From assembly GCA_016758965.1 (NCBI GenBank), contig JAEPRB010000108.1:62001-126000 (forward strand): a stretch of 64,000 nucleotides of DNA, given 5' to 3'. Within the stretch, counting starts at the first letter, position 1. Each line of letters begins with the position of its first letter. A program made the translations under genes and the position numbers. This document shows positions 1 to 13,376 of the stretch, one piece after another. Under the pieces are notes generated by a model. It ran no database searches. It was not told where the DNA came from and saw nothing but the letters and a program-made list of their open reading frames with translations. This DNA comes from Circinella minor (lineage: Eukaryota > Mucoromycota > Mucoromycetes > Mucorales > Lichtheimiaceae).

Positions 1-359
1 GCAACCTGTTTCAATTTCCGCCGTTTTTTTTTTTTTTTTTGTTGCTACTTTGCTTACAAAAAAAAAAAATGAAAAAAGCGCGCGGCACACATGCTTTTTC
101 ATTCTGCTGTCGCTTTTCTCTAACTCTTTTTTTTTCACCAAACTTTCTTTATTTTACTGCAGTAATCGGTTTAAGTTGGGTTGCTTTTCTTCCCCTTTTT
201 CTTTTTTTTCTATTTTTTTTTTCTTTTTTAAGAAATAACTTTGTATTTATTTACATATATATCTTACTATTTACCTATTTCTATTACATTTTCACCGACA
301 TTCCCTTTTATTTTTATTTTTAATATAACTTCTCTTTTTTATTATTATTATTATTCGCG
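1..359. other. 5' flank of VPS8
   Basis: Pyrimidine-rich, AT-rich DNA with long T tracts and no convincing coding sequence. Open frames here are low-complexity Phe/Leu runs read through poly-T. It presumably holds the VPS8 promoter and 5' UTR; a TTATTATTATTATTCGCG stretch lies directly before the start codon. Confidence 0.5.
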
Positions 360-2392
360 ATGGATATGAATTCACAGTCTATCGAAGAGTTCGAACGGAG
401 TAGAAGTCAAAGCACTGGTAGTAATATTAGTAATAGTAGTAGTAACCATCTTTCTACTACATCTATTTCAATGGAACGAAGTACCAGTACAAATACATTA
501 AAGTTTCGTAACAATTATGATGCATTATTAAAAGAAGTATTGGAAGAAACTTCAGAAGACGAGTCCGAGGATTTATTGGATAATATTGAAATTGACGTGA
601 ATGCTGCAACGGCAGAACTACCCGATGAACTTCGTGCAGCTTTGGAGGATCGAGCATTGGCTGATAAATATTTAGCTAATCTTAAATCATACATGAACCA
701 TCGTCGATCGCATTCTATTGGTTCAACAACAAGTTTAAAGGGTGATTATTCAAGGTATAAAAAAAAAAGACAAAAAGACAGAATAATATCTAGTTTTGAA
801 TAGTTTGATTGGAGGTGTAGAGGGGTTGAGAGAGTTAAAAAAAAAGGGTAGGGGTTGTTAAAAAAGAAAAGAAAGGATATAAAATGCATAAGAGAAAAGA
901 AAACTAAAATAAATATATAATGCAGCCCCAATACCCCGATACAATCATCATTTCCACAACCACCTAAACCTTTCTTTCGTGCTCAACCTAATCCATTATC
1001 GAAAATTCTCGATGCTGTACCTTATCATACCCGTCTAGTCAATGGTGTTCAACCATTAACGATACTCGAACAAAAGTTTCATGCTTTACGTATTCCCGAA
1101 TTAGATTTACCTTCCGTTGCTGACGGTATTATTCAATCACGTCTTGGTGATCTTTATAAAATTCAAGATGAACTTAATATTCATTTACATGGTGGTCCAC
1201 TTGTAAAAAATACAAGTAAGGCTTATAAGATTGGTGAAAAAAAGAAACATAAGGTAATGGACCTTTTGGATGAAATTAGTAAAGAAATTGGATTGTATGA
1301 AGAATTTGTTAAACGAGGTAAACCAAAACATAAATAAATGGGAAAAGTGTCATTTTTTTTCGGTGGGAGGGGGGAAAGGTCATATAGAGATGAAATAAAA
1401 TAAATAAAAATTGTGGATTTGTATTAAATTTTTAATTTTGTTCTATTTTATAGCAAAATATTTGACATTGGAAAATATTTTGAATGCAGAAGATAGCGAT
1501 GATGAATATTACCCTGAAGATAATGAACATTTATTAACAAATTTAAATATAAATTATCCTGTAAGTTTACAAGGAGAAACACAGTTTTAGATTGGAGTAA
1601 ATATATTTTTACCGGATGGAAGAAGAGATAACAAAAAAAAAACGAGAGAGATAAGATATGTAATTAACAACATAGAGTATAATATAATGATACTTAGGAA
1701 TTCTCGTCAGATATAGCCCATACAACACCCGGAACTCCTGTTTCACCGGCAACATTTTCACCTACAATATCAAAGACTCCACGACGTATTTCATCCAACC
1801 CAGCACTTTCTTCTTTATCATCTGTTGATCATGCTTCATCATCGTCATCATCATCAAAATTGACTCATGTTAATAGTGCTGCTATTACACGAACTTCTGT
1901 TTCCGAAAACGATAATCAAAACAATACATCTCGACAATCTTCTGAATTTGGTACATTTGCTTCTGATCGATCACCCTCAGTATCATTGATGGCAGAAGAT
2001 GTAGAACCTTGGGAAGCATTCAAGTGGACGTCATTGAAAAAGATATCAGATCATTTATATGCAGATGAAATGAGACGACATAATGGACTTGTATCTGTAC
2101 TTACTGTAAGTTTTTTCCTTCTTATCAATTTGCCTCTCAAAAAAAACTAGAATAATATATTTATGTATCTTTTTTTTTTTTTTGTTCCATTAAAAAAAAA
2201 TATCAGGTAAGTGGTGTGATAGCTATTGGTACAACGCGAAGTTTGGTATTTGTATATGATTATTCTCAAAATCTAAAATGTATTCTAGGTGATAGTGCTC
2301 GAGGTATGTTATTATTATATAAAATATGTGTCGTGTTATCTGTACGTGTTACAATTATTAAAGTCACATTTATATAAATAAATCAACCACAA

Positions 2393-2423
<31 letters not shown>

Positions 2424-3668
2424 GCTGTAGAGATCGGTTCTGTTACATCTTTAGCAATATCTGCAGATCATACAACAATTGCATGTGGTCATAGTCAAGG
2501 TTATATCGTAGTATGGGATATTAACAAACCAGTTCATCCAGTTCGAGTCATTGATCCTATACCAGCAAGTCAAGCAACCAAATCATTAAATGCTCAACAA
2601 CAACAGCAACAACAACAACAAGCATTACGAAAGGAAGGTCATGTCAAAGGAGCTGCCATTCTTCATGTCGGTTTTGTTGGTGTTAAAAAATCAGAAATTG
2701 TATCGGGTGATGATCAAGGAATGGCATTTTATCATGTTCTTTACAAAGTTGTTATGGTTAATGCAGTTGATACAACACGTATTTTAGGTCGATATCAAAA
2801 CCTTTATTTCCCTGGATTGGATCATACACACTATGGTATGAATGGTAGTACAGATAATGGTAGTATCAGTGGTGGTGAAATATTATTACCAAAACCAAGG
2901 AAACCCAGTACAGTATTTGCTATGCAACCATTACCTTTGGGTCAAATTCCTCATCCTGCAGAAAATTTTGGTTTGGTGGCATTGTTAACACCTTATAAAA
3001 TGATTATTGTTGGTTTAAAACCTACACCACAAACTCAATACAAGTATTTGAAACCAAAAAGTACTTCTACTGTCACTATTTCATCGATTCCTGAGAATGG
3101 GAATGGATATCAACAGGAACAACAAGATAATGAATCGAGACAGAGACATATGGATCATCAACAAGAACAACAAGAACAACATCAATCAGGAGAAGAACTT
3201 GGTAATAAAATGTCTAGTGAGAATTTAGCAGGATGTTTAGCATGGTTACCAGTAATGAAATCGGATATGTCAACAGAACCTATCAATCCCAAAGGTAATA
3301 TAAAAGAATCCATGATATTATTTGCATTCTTTCTAACAAGTTTATTAATTACATCCTTCTCTAATTTGTTTTTTAATTATAACTTTAAATAAAGATTCCA
3401 AAAACGCAATTCCAACGAACGATCCAATGCTTGCCTTTTCATGGGGTAATCATTTAACTATTCTTCGAGTCGGTATCGAAAATCCTGATAATTCTCAACC
3501 ATCAAATCGAAGTACGCGCAAGTCAAACAGTAACAAGAGCAAACGTGGAAGTAAACTAGAATTTACAAAGTATGGTGAATACAAGTGTCGAGACGTGATT
3601 GTTGGTTTACAATGGATTAATCGACAGGTAAAAAAAAATAAGACATAGGAACGAATAATATTACTATT

Positions 3669-3703
<35 letters not shown>

Positions 3704-6700
3704 TTGAATTATTGAAGAAACACCTCTTTTTTTTTATGTTTGTATAATTAGATATTAGTACTTATAACACCCAATGAAGAAATGATTTTATTTGATCCCA
3801 AGAATATGCAAGAAACAGAAAGAGCCAGTATTCGAAACAAGCAACTTGTTTATCATGATCGTTTCAATACACCTCTAGGTGATTTAGTCACTGAAAATGT
3901 CATTATTACTCCTCAACAACCTGGTCTTGGAATCAGTGATGTTTTTATGCCATATAGAACAGTTGAAATGGCTTATTATCATTCTATTCGCGCCTATAAG
4001 GGTAAGCTTTTTATGCTGGTAAGTTTTTATCTCTTAAAAATAAAAGTCTCTTTGATGAATGAACAACAATAAATAATAAGAACGATAACAATGAATGGTG
4101 ATGACTTCTATTTTTCAATTTATTTATTCCGTTTTTTTTTTTTTTTTTTTTTTGGCGGGGAGGATAGGGTTTGAACAAATTATATATTGGTGCATTACTA
4201 TCTTGGGCAGATCGTATTATTACACTTGTTCGTGCTGGTGACTTTTTAGAAGGCATTGAACTGGCTACTTTGTTCTATAATGGAAAATATACTCAAACTG
4301 TGGTCGGATTACCTGAAGATGAAAAAGCACGCAAACATATGGTTGGTGAAAAACTCAAGGAACTTTTGGATGCCTCATTGAATTATACATTTGCACCTAC
4401 ACGGACCTATGAAGGGATGGCAGATGAAACCACAAGTGGGAATCCCGTTTTATTGAAAGATTTAGCTTCTGGATGTATTAAAGCTTGCCTTTCCATGAAC
4501 AATCTCGAATATCTTTTTGATGTTGCTTATGATCGATTTGCCGAATCGGACGTTTCTGGTGCTTTTCTTGAAGTATTGGAACCTTATATATTACAAGACG
4601 ACGTATCAGATATTCCACCTGCTGTTATGAAAGATTTAGTCAATCATTATTGTTCTAAACGCATGTTATCTCAATTGGAACAAATCATTTGGCATGTCAA
4701 TCCACAATGTTTGGATATTGATCAAATTGTCAGTGTATGTCATCGAGAAGGACTTTATGAAGCCATGATGTATGTTTGGAATAAAAGCATGGATGATTAT
4801 GTAAGTCCTGTGGTGGAAATGCTTAAGGTCGTACGATCGGTGATCAAGGAGGAAAGTACTCGGTTAGTGGTACCTCAACATTTCTGGCAACAATCAGAGG
4901 AACAGGCCAACAGCAAAAATTTCTATCCAAATGGACTTGATCGAACACGTTTGGCAAGTGCCGAAAGTGGCAAGACAATGGAATTGATTATGGATGAACC
5001 TGAAGATATCAACAGTCGTCAAAGAGCCAACGCTGAAAAATTATTTGATTATTTTAAAATGATTTTAACTGGACGAACATTTCCTGATGGATTACCCATG
5101 ACACGCTCTAAAGCAAATGACGCACGAAGCCTTGTTTACTCGTTTATATTTTCAGGTCGATGTGTGATTTGGCCAAAAATAGGGGGTAGTTTGGTTCTTA
5201 CGGCGAATGATGAAGATCAAATGTCCGAACCCACTTATCCTTATTTGCGTCTTTTATTGCGTTTTAGTACCAAAAAGTTTTTGGAAGCATTAGAAATTGC
5301 TTTTGAAGACCCATGGTTAAATGGTGGAGATGATATTTTAACATCCACATTGGAAGAAGATATGCAAGGCAAAGCGATTTCACGACAAATTATTGTTAAT
5401 ACACTTTTGGATGTGATGGGAGGAGGTCATTCAGGTAATGGACTTCCGTTACCTCCTCCACGACCCAAACAATCGATTTCGGCTTCCACAGTACAATCTT
5501 TTAGTAACAGCAATCGTGGTACAGGTACACCTACAACAACAATAAGACCCTATGATGAAAATGACAGTATGATTCAGCTTTACATGTTTATTGCTTCCAA
5601 TCTTCACAAATATACAACATTTATCCTTTTACCACCAACAACATTACATAATATTTTGGTTCGCTTAGCGGATGATCATGATCCTGATACTCGCCAAGAA
5701 CGACAATCTGCTGTACAAAATCTGTTGACTGTTTATAAACCCATGGATCCAGATCAAATGGTTGCTTATTATGAAGATGCTGGGTTTTGGCAAGTATTGG
5801 AAACTGTTTATCGACGCGAAAAGAAATATGGTAAATTGGTGGAAGCCAATCTAAAGGATGAAGAACGACATAATCAAGTATTTGATACTGTCTATCAACT
5901 TTTGGATGATCGAGGTGGACTCAATAACAAGAAAAAAGGTGAAGTCAAAAGTATTTTTATGATTCGAATATCTCAATTTGTTGAAATTGATGGACAACGT
6001 ACTGCCGACATTGTCGAGACATTTTTTAATGGTGATCATGAAGAAGTCATTCGTCGATTGGAAGAAGATCAAGAATTTGATAATCATGGTTATGATGATG
6101 ATGATGATGATGAGTATCATGATAATACAGCTGATCAACGCGTGTTCTTATATCTTCGTGGATTATTGGAACCTATGAATGGTAGCTCCCATGAAGATGA
6201 GTTGGAAGTCAATAATAAAGTATATGCACCACCCACCATACCCAATGTCAGTCCATCTCTTCATGAACGATATCTTGAATTGATGTGTCGATTCGATCCT
6301 TCTGGTGTATTTGATTATCTCAATACTAAACTGGTCAATGATGTGAATCTGGATACAGTACTCAAGAGTTGCGAAGAATACGAGGTGATTGATGCGGTTG
6401 TTTGGATTATGGAAAAGAGTGGTGATACGCAAGGTGCATTGGACAAGATGCTTAGTGTGGCGAAAGAGAAAGTAGATATGATATTACAAATTATTAATGA
6501 TCATAAAGAACCTGGAAGTGTATGGACCTTTGAAGAACAAGGTATTCTCAGTAGTTGTTTAATTGGTCTTAATGGTGTATTACGTGTTGGCACACGATTA
6601 TGTGAAAATAGTACGAGTGGTGCCCCATCAAACACTGTCGACAAGCATGATGAAATCGATACCAAGGATAAAATCAAGTACCACAACGACGATGATCATG

Positions 6701-7575
6701 TAGAATCATTATGGTTCCGATTATTGGATTCTTATGTTGAATCTTCTATTGAAGTATTGAATGCGCTGGTCGCAACCATTATATCAAAAGGATTAAAAGA
6801 ACATATTGTCTCTTCGTTCAAGTCATTTGTACAATCCATTCTTACTCATCTTTTATTATCCACATCACCTCAAGTATCATTACCTCGATTATTATCAAGA
6901 CTGATTGAATCACAAGCACGAGGTGAAAATACATTTGCAGATTTCCGTGATATTTTTCGAAGCATGTTGGATACATATAAATATGAAGGCAAATTATTGG
7001 AAATGACCAATCGATTATTTGATCGAGATTTATTCAAGGGAGTAGACGATATGGTACGTGGTAAAAATCGTGGATGGCGACCCCGACGAGCAGTCTGTGA
7101 TCTTTGTGGTGAAGGTGTATTTGATCTTTCACTTTTGGAACAACCCTTGGCTTGGAATCTTGATGATAATGATAATCAAGAAGAAGAAGAAAAAAAAGGC
7201 AAAGAAAAACAAGAAGGAGAAGAAGCATTAACATCCGATGTTCAAGTGAATAAAGATATTATTGTTTTCCGTTGTAAACATACATATCATCAACGATGTC
7301 TTGAATCACGACTACCTAATGAGGAAGGTCAAAGAAAATGTGTCATTTGTCATCATGGTGAACAAGCTAAAGAAGTTCAAGGACAAGTTCAAAAGCAACC
7401 AGAACAACAAGTTGTCACGGAGGATATAGATAATGATCAAAACCAGCAACCACCAAAAAAAGAGGAACCAAAGGATGAGCATGTTGGTGTAGAAGAAGAA
7501 GAGAGACAATCATCACCTTCACCACCTCCAGTACCAAGAAAAGAAAGTAAAGGAAAAGAACGCGCTACCTCTTAA
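360..7575 (+). CDS. VPS8: Vps8, CORVET subunit with WD40 region and C-terminal RING
   Basis: Nine exons: 360-754, 926-1317, 1454-1560, 1698-2105, 2207-2303, 2425-3294, 3395-3627, 3752-4018, 4168-7575; the frame stays open for about 2058 residues. Vps8 is the Rab5-effector subunit of CORVET, which tethers endosomes. The N-terminus is Ser-rich and acidic. Beta-propeller-like blades follow (about residues 460-900), with a Gln tract at 2595-2621. The VPS8 core begins near residue 924, with the LSWADRI and GDFLEGIELATLFY motifs typical of the family. A RING-H2 near residues 1898-1985 shows CDLC, then CKHTYHQRC, then CVIC. The acidic, Pro-rich tail is low complexity. Length is long for the family but mostly through disordered inserts. 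The start is the first ATG of the open exon; an upstream exon cannot be excluded. Confidence 0.93.
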
Positions 7576-8032
7576 ACTGTAATACCATAAAAAAAAAACA
7601 AATTTATATGTATACCGAATAATCTGCTTAAAATTTTGTTTATATTTAAAAAAATGTTTACAAAGAACATAGAAAAGAATCTATTATTTTAAAGTCTAAA
7701 AAAAAAAAAGAAACAATATGCTTGTGTGTGTGTGTTATTTGTTGTAAATAAGAATGAAATATGAGGGTTTCTTTTTTGTTTGTGGGGGGGGGGTAAATTG
7801 TGGAGAGAGGATGGTTTATGTATTTGTTTTTTTTTACAAGGGCGTGAAAAGGGAAAAAAAAATGATTATATGTTATGCGTGTGAGAGAAAGAGTAATGAA
7901 TGGGGTTTGTTTGTTGAATAAAGTGTGGAAAGAGGAGGGTGGCAAAAAAAAAAAAAAAGAAGTGAGACTAAAAAAAAAAGTTATACAGGAGAAAAAGATG
8001 AATGAAATAATAAAATGAATTAAAAAAAAAAA
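7576..8032. other. convergent 3' region, VPS8 / MME1-like
   Basis: Short AT-rich spacer between two convergent genes. It holds poly-A and poly-G tracts and a short GT repeat near 7723-7733. No gene or RNA is visible; it should contain both 3' UTRs. Confidence 0.5.
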
Positions 8033-9188
8033 TTATAGATGAGTATTATTTGAAACCAGTTTTGAAGCAACTTCAGAAGGTGGCCATTCTCCTCGTTTCC
8101 TTAATGCTTCTTCAACATGTAAAACTTGTTCATAGATAACAAACATAACTGCACTTTGTAAACTTGTCCAAAATACACGGGGTCCAACACCTCTGAATAA
8201 TCCACCTAATCCATGATTTTTATAATTCCAAATCATTCCTTCGAGAATACCACTATAATGTTTAGGGGCTACTTGAGTTGGATTGGTTGTAGATGCTGTT
8301 GTTGGTACTGGATTAGATCCACTGGATGTACTACTAGTACTACTACTACTACTACCCCCTTTCTTTTTACTTTGTTGTGTTTGTAATAATGTTTTCATTA
8401 AATCAAGTGGTGTTGTAACGGCACCAGCAATACCACCAGCCATCGAACCTGTCAACAAGTCGATACCAATAGGTAATTGTTCACCATTATATTGTACCTT
8501 TGCAAATTTTTTAAATTGTTCTACAATTTATATTTTCCCGATTAATTCATTTACACTATCTCCCACTATTTTTTTTTCCTTCTAACAAAAACAAACTATA
8601 TGTATTTTTTACCATAACATGCAAATTGAAGAGCAGAATAAGGAACATCTCGAAGAATGGTCGCAGTAAATCCATGAAATAATGCACCAAATCCATCATA
8701 TTTTATAATCTATATATCATCATCATCATCATCATCATTCATATTTTATATAATATGTTATTGAATTATTAAGTTTATAATAATAATAATAATAACAAAA
8801 AATATATTCCCCTCCCCCCCCCCAATTCCATTTCTTTTCTTTTTTTTTTTTTCGCAAAAAAATAAAAAATAAAATTTACCACTTTAGTTGCATGCCAAGT
8901 TCCACGATAATTATAACCACTTATAAAATGAGGATTATTATATCGACCTTGAAGTTGTAAACGTGTTTTTAATACTTCGGAAGGAACATAAAATATAGAT
9001 GCAAAGAGATCACCAAGGGAACCAGCCGTTAAATGGGAAACCACTTCTGGTACATTATAACCTGTTAACATTCTTTTTGTAAATTCATAAATACTAAAAT
9101 AAAGTGCTGTTGCAGGAACTAAAAGTAACCGAAAGAAGAAGTTAATTTTAAATAACCTACTTTCCCACATTCTACAACTTTAAACTGT

Positions 9189-9229
<41 letters not shown>

Positions 9230-9918
9230 CTTTACTTGATCCAAGCATAGCAGGTGTGATACCAGCATAAAGTCCTCTTGCTGCACCTTCCTCTTTCCAA
9301 ATTAATCTATATGCTTGAATCATATTATGGTATTTTAAAGGTCGATGATGAGGTTGTCCTTGCACACGTGTTTTAACGGTATCTACGCTATATATATGTA
9401 TATATACGCCCCAGTAAAAAAATAAAAAATAAATCGTCAATAATCTCATTATTTCTTCTCTAACCTTTCCTCATTTAATTAATACCCCATATATTTTTGA
9501 TTCTCGATTATTATTATTATTATTTTTTTTACCTGTGCATGATGAAATCGCCTGAGGCGCCACCCATCGCACCAGCAACAATCGTCTATCAAAAAAAAAA
9601 AGCACGCGTATATAAATAATTTTTATACATTGGTTTGTTATTTCAAGTCAATCGATTTTTGTTCAAAAATGGTTGAATGGATAAAACCCTTTGGATTCCA
9701 TTATTATATGTAATCGTATATTATCCCAATGTTGTTATTTAATTTATTTGTTGTTGTTGTTGTTGTTTTTTTTTTTTTTTTTTTTTTTTTTTGAAGGGGA
9801 GGGGGAGGTTTCTTACATCAAAATAAGGTGGAAAGTTTGGGTTGGCATCTAACCCGATAGAGAATATTTTAAATTGTTTTCTACCTGCTTCTGAACTCGA
9901 AGCATCGGATTCATGCAT
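8033..9918 (-). CDS. MME1: mitochondrial carrier (SLC25), Mme1/YMR166C type
   Basis: Six exons read on the minus strand: 9918-9817, 9585-9533, 9387-9236, 9118-8880, 8709-8613, 8520-8033; 376 residues. Yeast Mme1 is an inner-membrane exporter implicated in mitochondrial magnesium. Three carrier repeats are visible with signatures S-V-D-T-V-K (52-57), P-S-E-V-L-K (148-153) and P-L-D-L-M-K (252-257). The first signature has Ser in place of the usual Pro, as in yeast Mme1. The segment around [15 protein letters not shown] followed by a GYNY motif is characteristic of this subfamily. A Ser/Thr-rich insertion lies after the third signature. The start ATG opens a 34-residue leader ending in NPNFPPYFD. 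The gene is divergent from the downstream helicase with about 600 bp between. The family call is firm; transport substrate is inferred from the yeast homologue. Confidence 0.9.
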
Positions 9919-10516
9919 TGAGCTATTTTATATATATATATATATATGTAAGTTTTATATATATAAAAAAAAAAAAAAAGTTTGAAAAAAAAAAAGTAAA
10001 TAACTCTTTTTCCCCACGACACTTTATTCACGCAACTTTTTTTTTTAGGTGAAATCGGAGCGGAATAGGTCTGTGTCATAAAAAGCGCAAACCCGATCGG
10101 CGGGCTGCTTTTTTGCTATAAGTAAAAAAAAGTTGTCAACGTCATAAATGGCGATAAATCCTTTAGTATGAAGTTGAATGGGTTGGGTTTACCATGGAAA
10201 TATATATAGGTTATATATATATATAAAATTCCTCCCAAAATTCTGGATTTCTTTTTTTTTTTATCGTCATGGTGATTTTTTTTTTTCATTTATTTATTAA
10301 ACAATAACTGAGGTATGAGACCTGTCAACTAGATGGGTTCTTCCTTTTTTTTTTTTTTTTTTGAAAAAAGCGTTTTTTTAAAAGAAAAAGTTCAATGCCA
10401 GCTAAAATAAAAAATATACTGCGGTTCTCCATTTTTTTTTTTTCTAGATCGCACACACACACACACACACACACTACAGTGAGGATAATTCTTCTTCATT
10501 TCTTAAAAAACACAAT
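9919..10516. promoter_or_regulatory. divergent intergenic region, MME1-like / DExH helicase
   Basis: About 600 bp between divergent starts, so it must hold both promoters. Visible landmarks are TA repeats (9931-9947, 10211-10225), a GC-rich island at 10090-10110 around the imperfect palindrome CCCGATCGGCGGG, several T tracts and a CA dinucleotide repeat at 10452-10474 about 45 bp before the helicase ATG. Confidence 0.4.
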
Positions 10517-13345
10517 ATGCCACCAAAGAAATCAAAAAAGAACGAGACACCACCTCCTTCTAACCAAGGCAAAAAACCCAATGGGGGTCGTAAAAACATT
10601 GTTAAAAGTGGTAATGCAGGTAGTAATAAAAATTTAAATGACCAAGCACCTACTCCTGAAAAGGTTAGATACCCCTCCACTCCAACCTTTTGTTTTATTA
10701 TATATATATAAAGTCATCGATTTGGGAAAACAATGATCTATCTATATTTATACATGTAATCTCTCTTAATGTATTGTAATAAATTAGAAATCCATTTTTG
10801 GCGATTGGACTGGTAAAACACCTGTTTCACTTTTACATGAACATTGTCAAAAACAAGGTTGGGAAAAACCTTCATTTGATATGACTCGACGAAAACAAGG
10901 ATTTTTAGGCACAGTTCAATTAGGAAAACGGAATAAAAAGACAGCACAAATTCAAACGGTGTCATTAACACCACCCCCTGAACAAATGGATTTATGTTTA
11001 CCTACTCCTTTGGAAGCAAGACATTTAGCAGCTACTTTTGCATTACATCGTATCAATTCTCATATGCCCATGTATCGTGTTTTACCACCTCAACATAGAG
11101 ATTATTGGCAACGATTTGAACAATTAAAAACAAAAGAAAATGCTTGGCAATATGTGCCTGATCCATTTGGTGTTCAACCTCCTACTATTACTACGAAAAA
11201 AAATAATGTGGATAGACGAATCACAAAAGAAAGTGTGAATGCAGCTGTTCCTATGTCACAACAATCATCACGTATGGCAGCAGATCAATTAGATGAAGAA
11301 GAAGAAGAAGATAATAATAATAAAAGAAAAAGACCCACCAATAATTCAGCATTAGATGAAAAATTACGAAAATATTGGGAAAGTTTACCTGCTGTTCATA
11401 TGAGTAGTGAAAATAGAGAACTTGTTGAAGATGTTGTAAAAAAATCAAATATTGTTTATCAACCTGTAAGTATAAGTTTCTGTTAATTATTATGACTATC
11501 ATTATTATTATATGAAAAAAAAAAAAAAAGTTATTTATAATTGATATGGGTCTTTTTTTTTTTTTTTTTTTTGGTGTTCTATGTGTGGAACATTTATAAG
11601 GTTGGTACAACATTATCTGATACAGAACGTAAAGAAATTACAGAAGGTTTAGTTCGTATGGGTTTTCGGTCATCTCACGTTGATGAAGCTTTAGAATATT
11701 GTAGTGATACAGCAATGGCATTAGATTGGTTGTGTAAGTAAATTTTTCTTTTTTTTTTGTTTTGTTACACGTGTAATCTTAAACTTATGAATGATTCTTT
11801 TTTTTTTATAAAAATAGGTCTTCACGTTCCTGAAGATGGTAAGACCTCCCCCCTAACCAATTTCATTATTAAAAAAAAAAGTTCCAGAATCTAATTGTTG
11901 TGTTACGTATTACCATTACAAAAAAAAAAAAAAAAAAATTGAATTAGATTTACCACCCACATTTATGCATGCTACTTATAAACCCACCATGACCACTATT
12001 TCACATACAACACAAACATTGGGTCGTGATTGGTTAATTAAACGTATGACCACCTATGGATACCCAACCACGATTTGTCAAGAAGCAATGGAACAATGTG
12101 AAAATGATGATCTTAAAGCATTAGAATTATTACAATGGCGTCTTGTTCATGGTCAAGATGAAATGCCAGAACCCTATCATGAAGAAGAAGAAGAAGAAGA
12201 AGAAGAATTTGAAACGGTATGGCAAGAAGAAGCCATTGCTCTTGAATCCATTTATGGTGATCATTTTGAACACAATTTTGAATCAGAAAAAGGACGCTAT
12301 CAATTTTCTATTCAATTAGTTGCTACCATTGAAAATCGAGGCAAACAACGTAAAATACCCGTTTTATTACAAGTCACTGTATCTAAAAAGAATTCACATT
12401 ATCCCAATACATTACCTATTTTTACTGTGATATGTGATAAATTACCTTCTTATCTCAAATTATCTATTATCAAAGGAGTTATAAGTGAAGCAGAAAAGAA
12501 TATTGGATTACCTATGGTTTATATGTGTGCAGAGTGGCTTCAAGAACATATGGATGATATTATTGCCAATCCACCTAAATTACGTGATGTGACAGAAGGG
12601 ATTACATCCATTGTTACCGTTAGCAAGAACGCACCTGTACAAAAGAAACGACGTAAAAATGATGGAAATAAAAAAAGACTTTCAAAAGAAGAAAAAGATA
12701 AAATATCAAAACAACTCAAGGATCAATTACATTCAATGCATAGTTCGGATGCTTATGCCCCTTTCGAAAAAGTGAGAAATAATTTACCTGCAGATAAATT
12801 TAAAGAGAATGTGGTTCAAACTGTACTTGGAAATCAAGTGACGATTGTTTGTGGTGAAACAGGTTGTGGTAAAACAACTCAGGTTCCACAATTTATTTTG
12901 GATAAAGAGATAGAAGAGAATCGTGGAGTATCATGTAATATCATTTGTACACAACCACGTAAAGTGGCAGCTATTGGTGTCGCAGGTAAGGGTATTATTT
13001 TGGGTGAGAAGGAGAAGTTATGATAATAATAATTATTTTATTAGAACGTGTTGCTGCTGAACGTTGTGATAAAATTGGACAATCTGTTGGTTATGCTGTT
13101 CGTGGAGAAACAAAGGTAATAATAAAAGAAAAGGGATGAAACGGATTCAATGATTCGTTCGATGTGATTGCATAATTGGTGTAACAATCAACAAAAATAA
13201 ATAAATAATCGAAATGTTATTAGATATCTTCCCAAACAAAACTTCAATTCGTCACTACAGGTGTATTATTACGAAGATTACATAGTGATCCATCATTAGA
13301 AGGAATAAGTCATGTGATGATCGACGAAGTGCATGAGCGATCAGG

Positions 13346-13376
<31 letters not shown>

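Noticed and set aside
9191..9225. 35-base A tract near an MME1 intron as a functional element
   Set aside because: Homopolymers of this kind occur in most introns here; probably neutral and length may be an assembly uncertainty.
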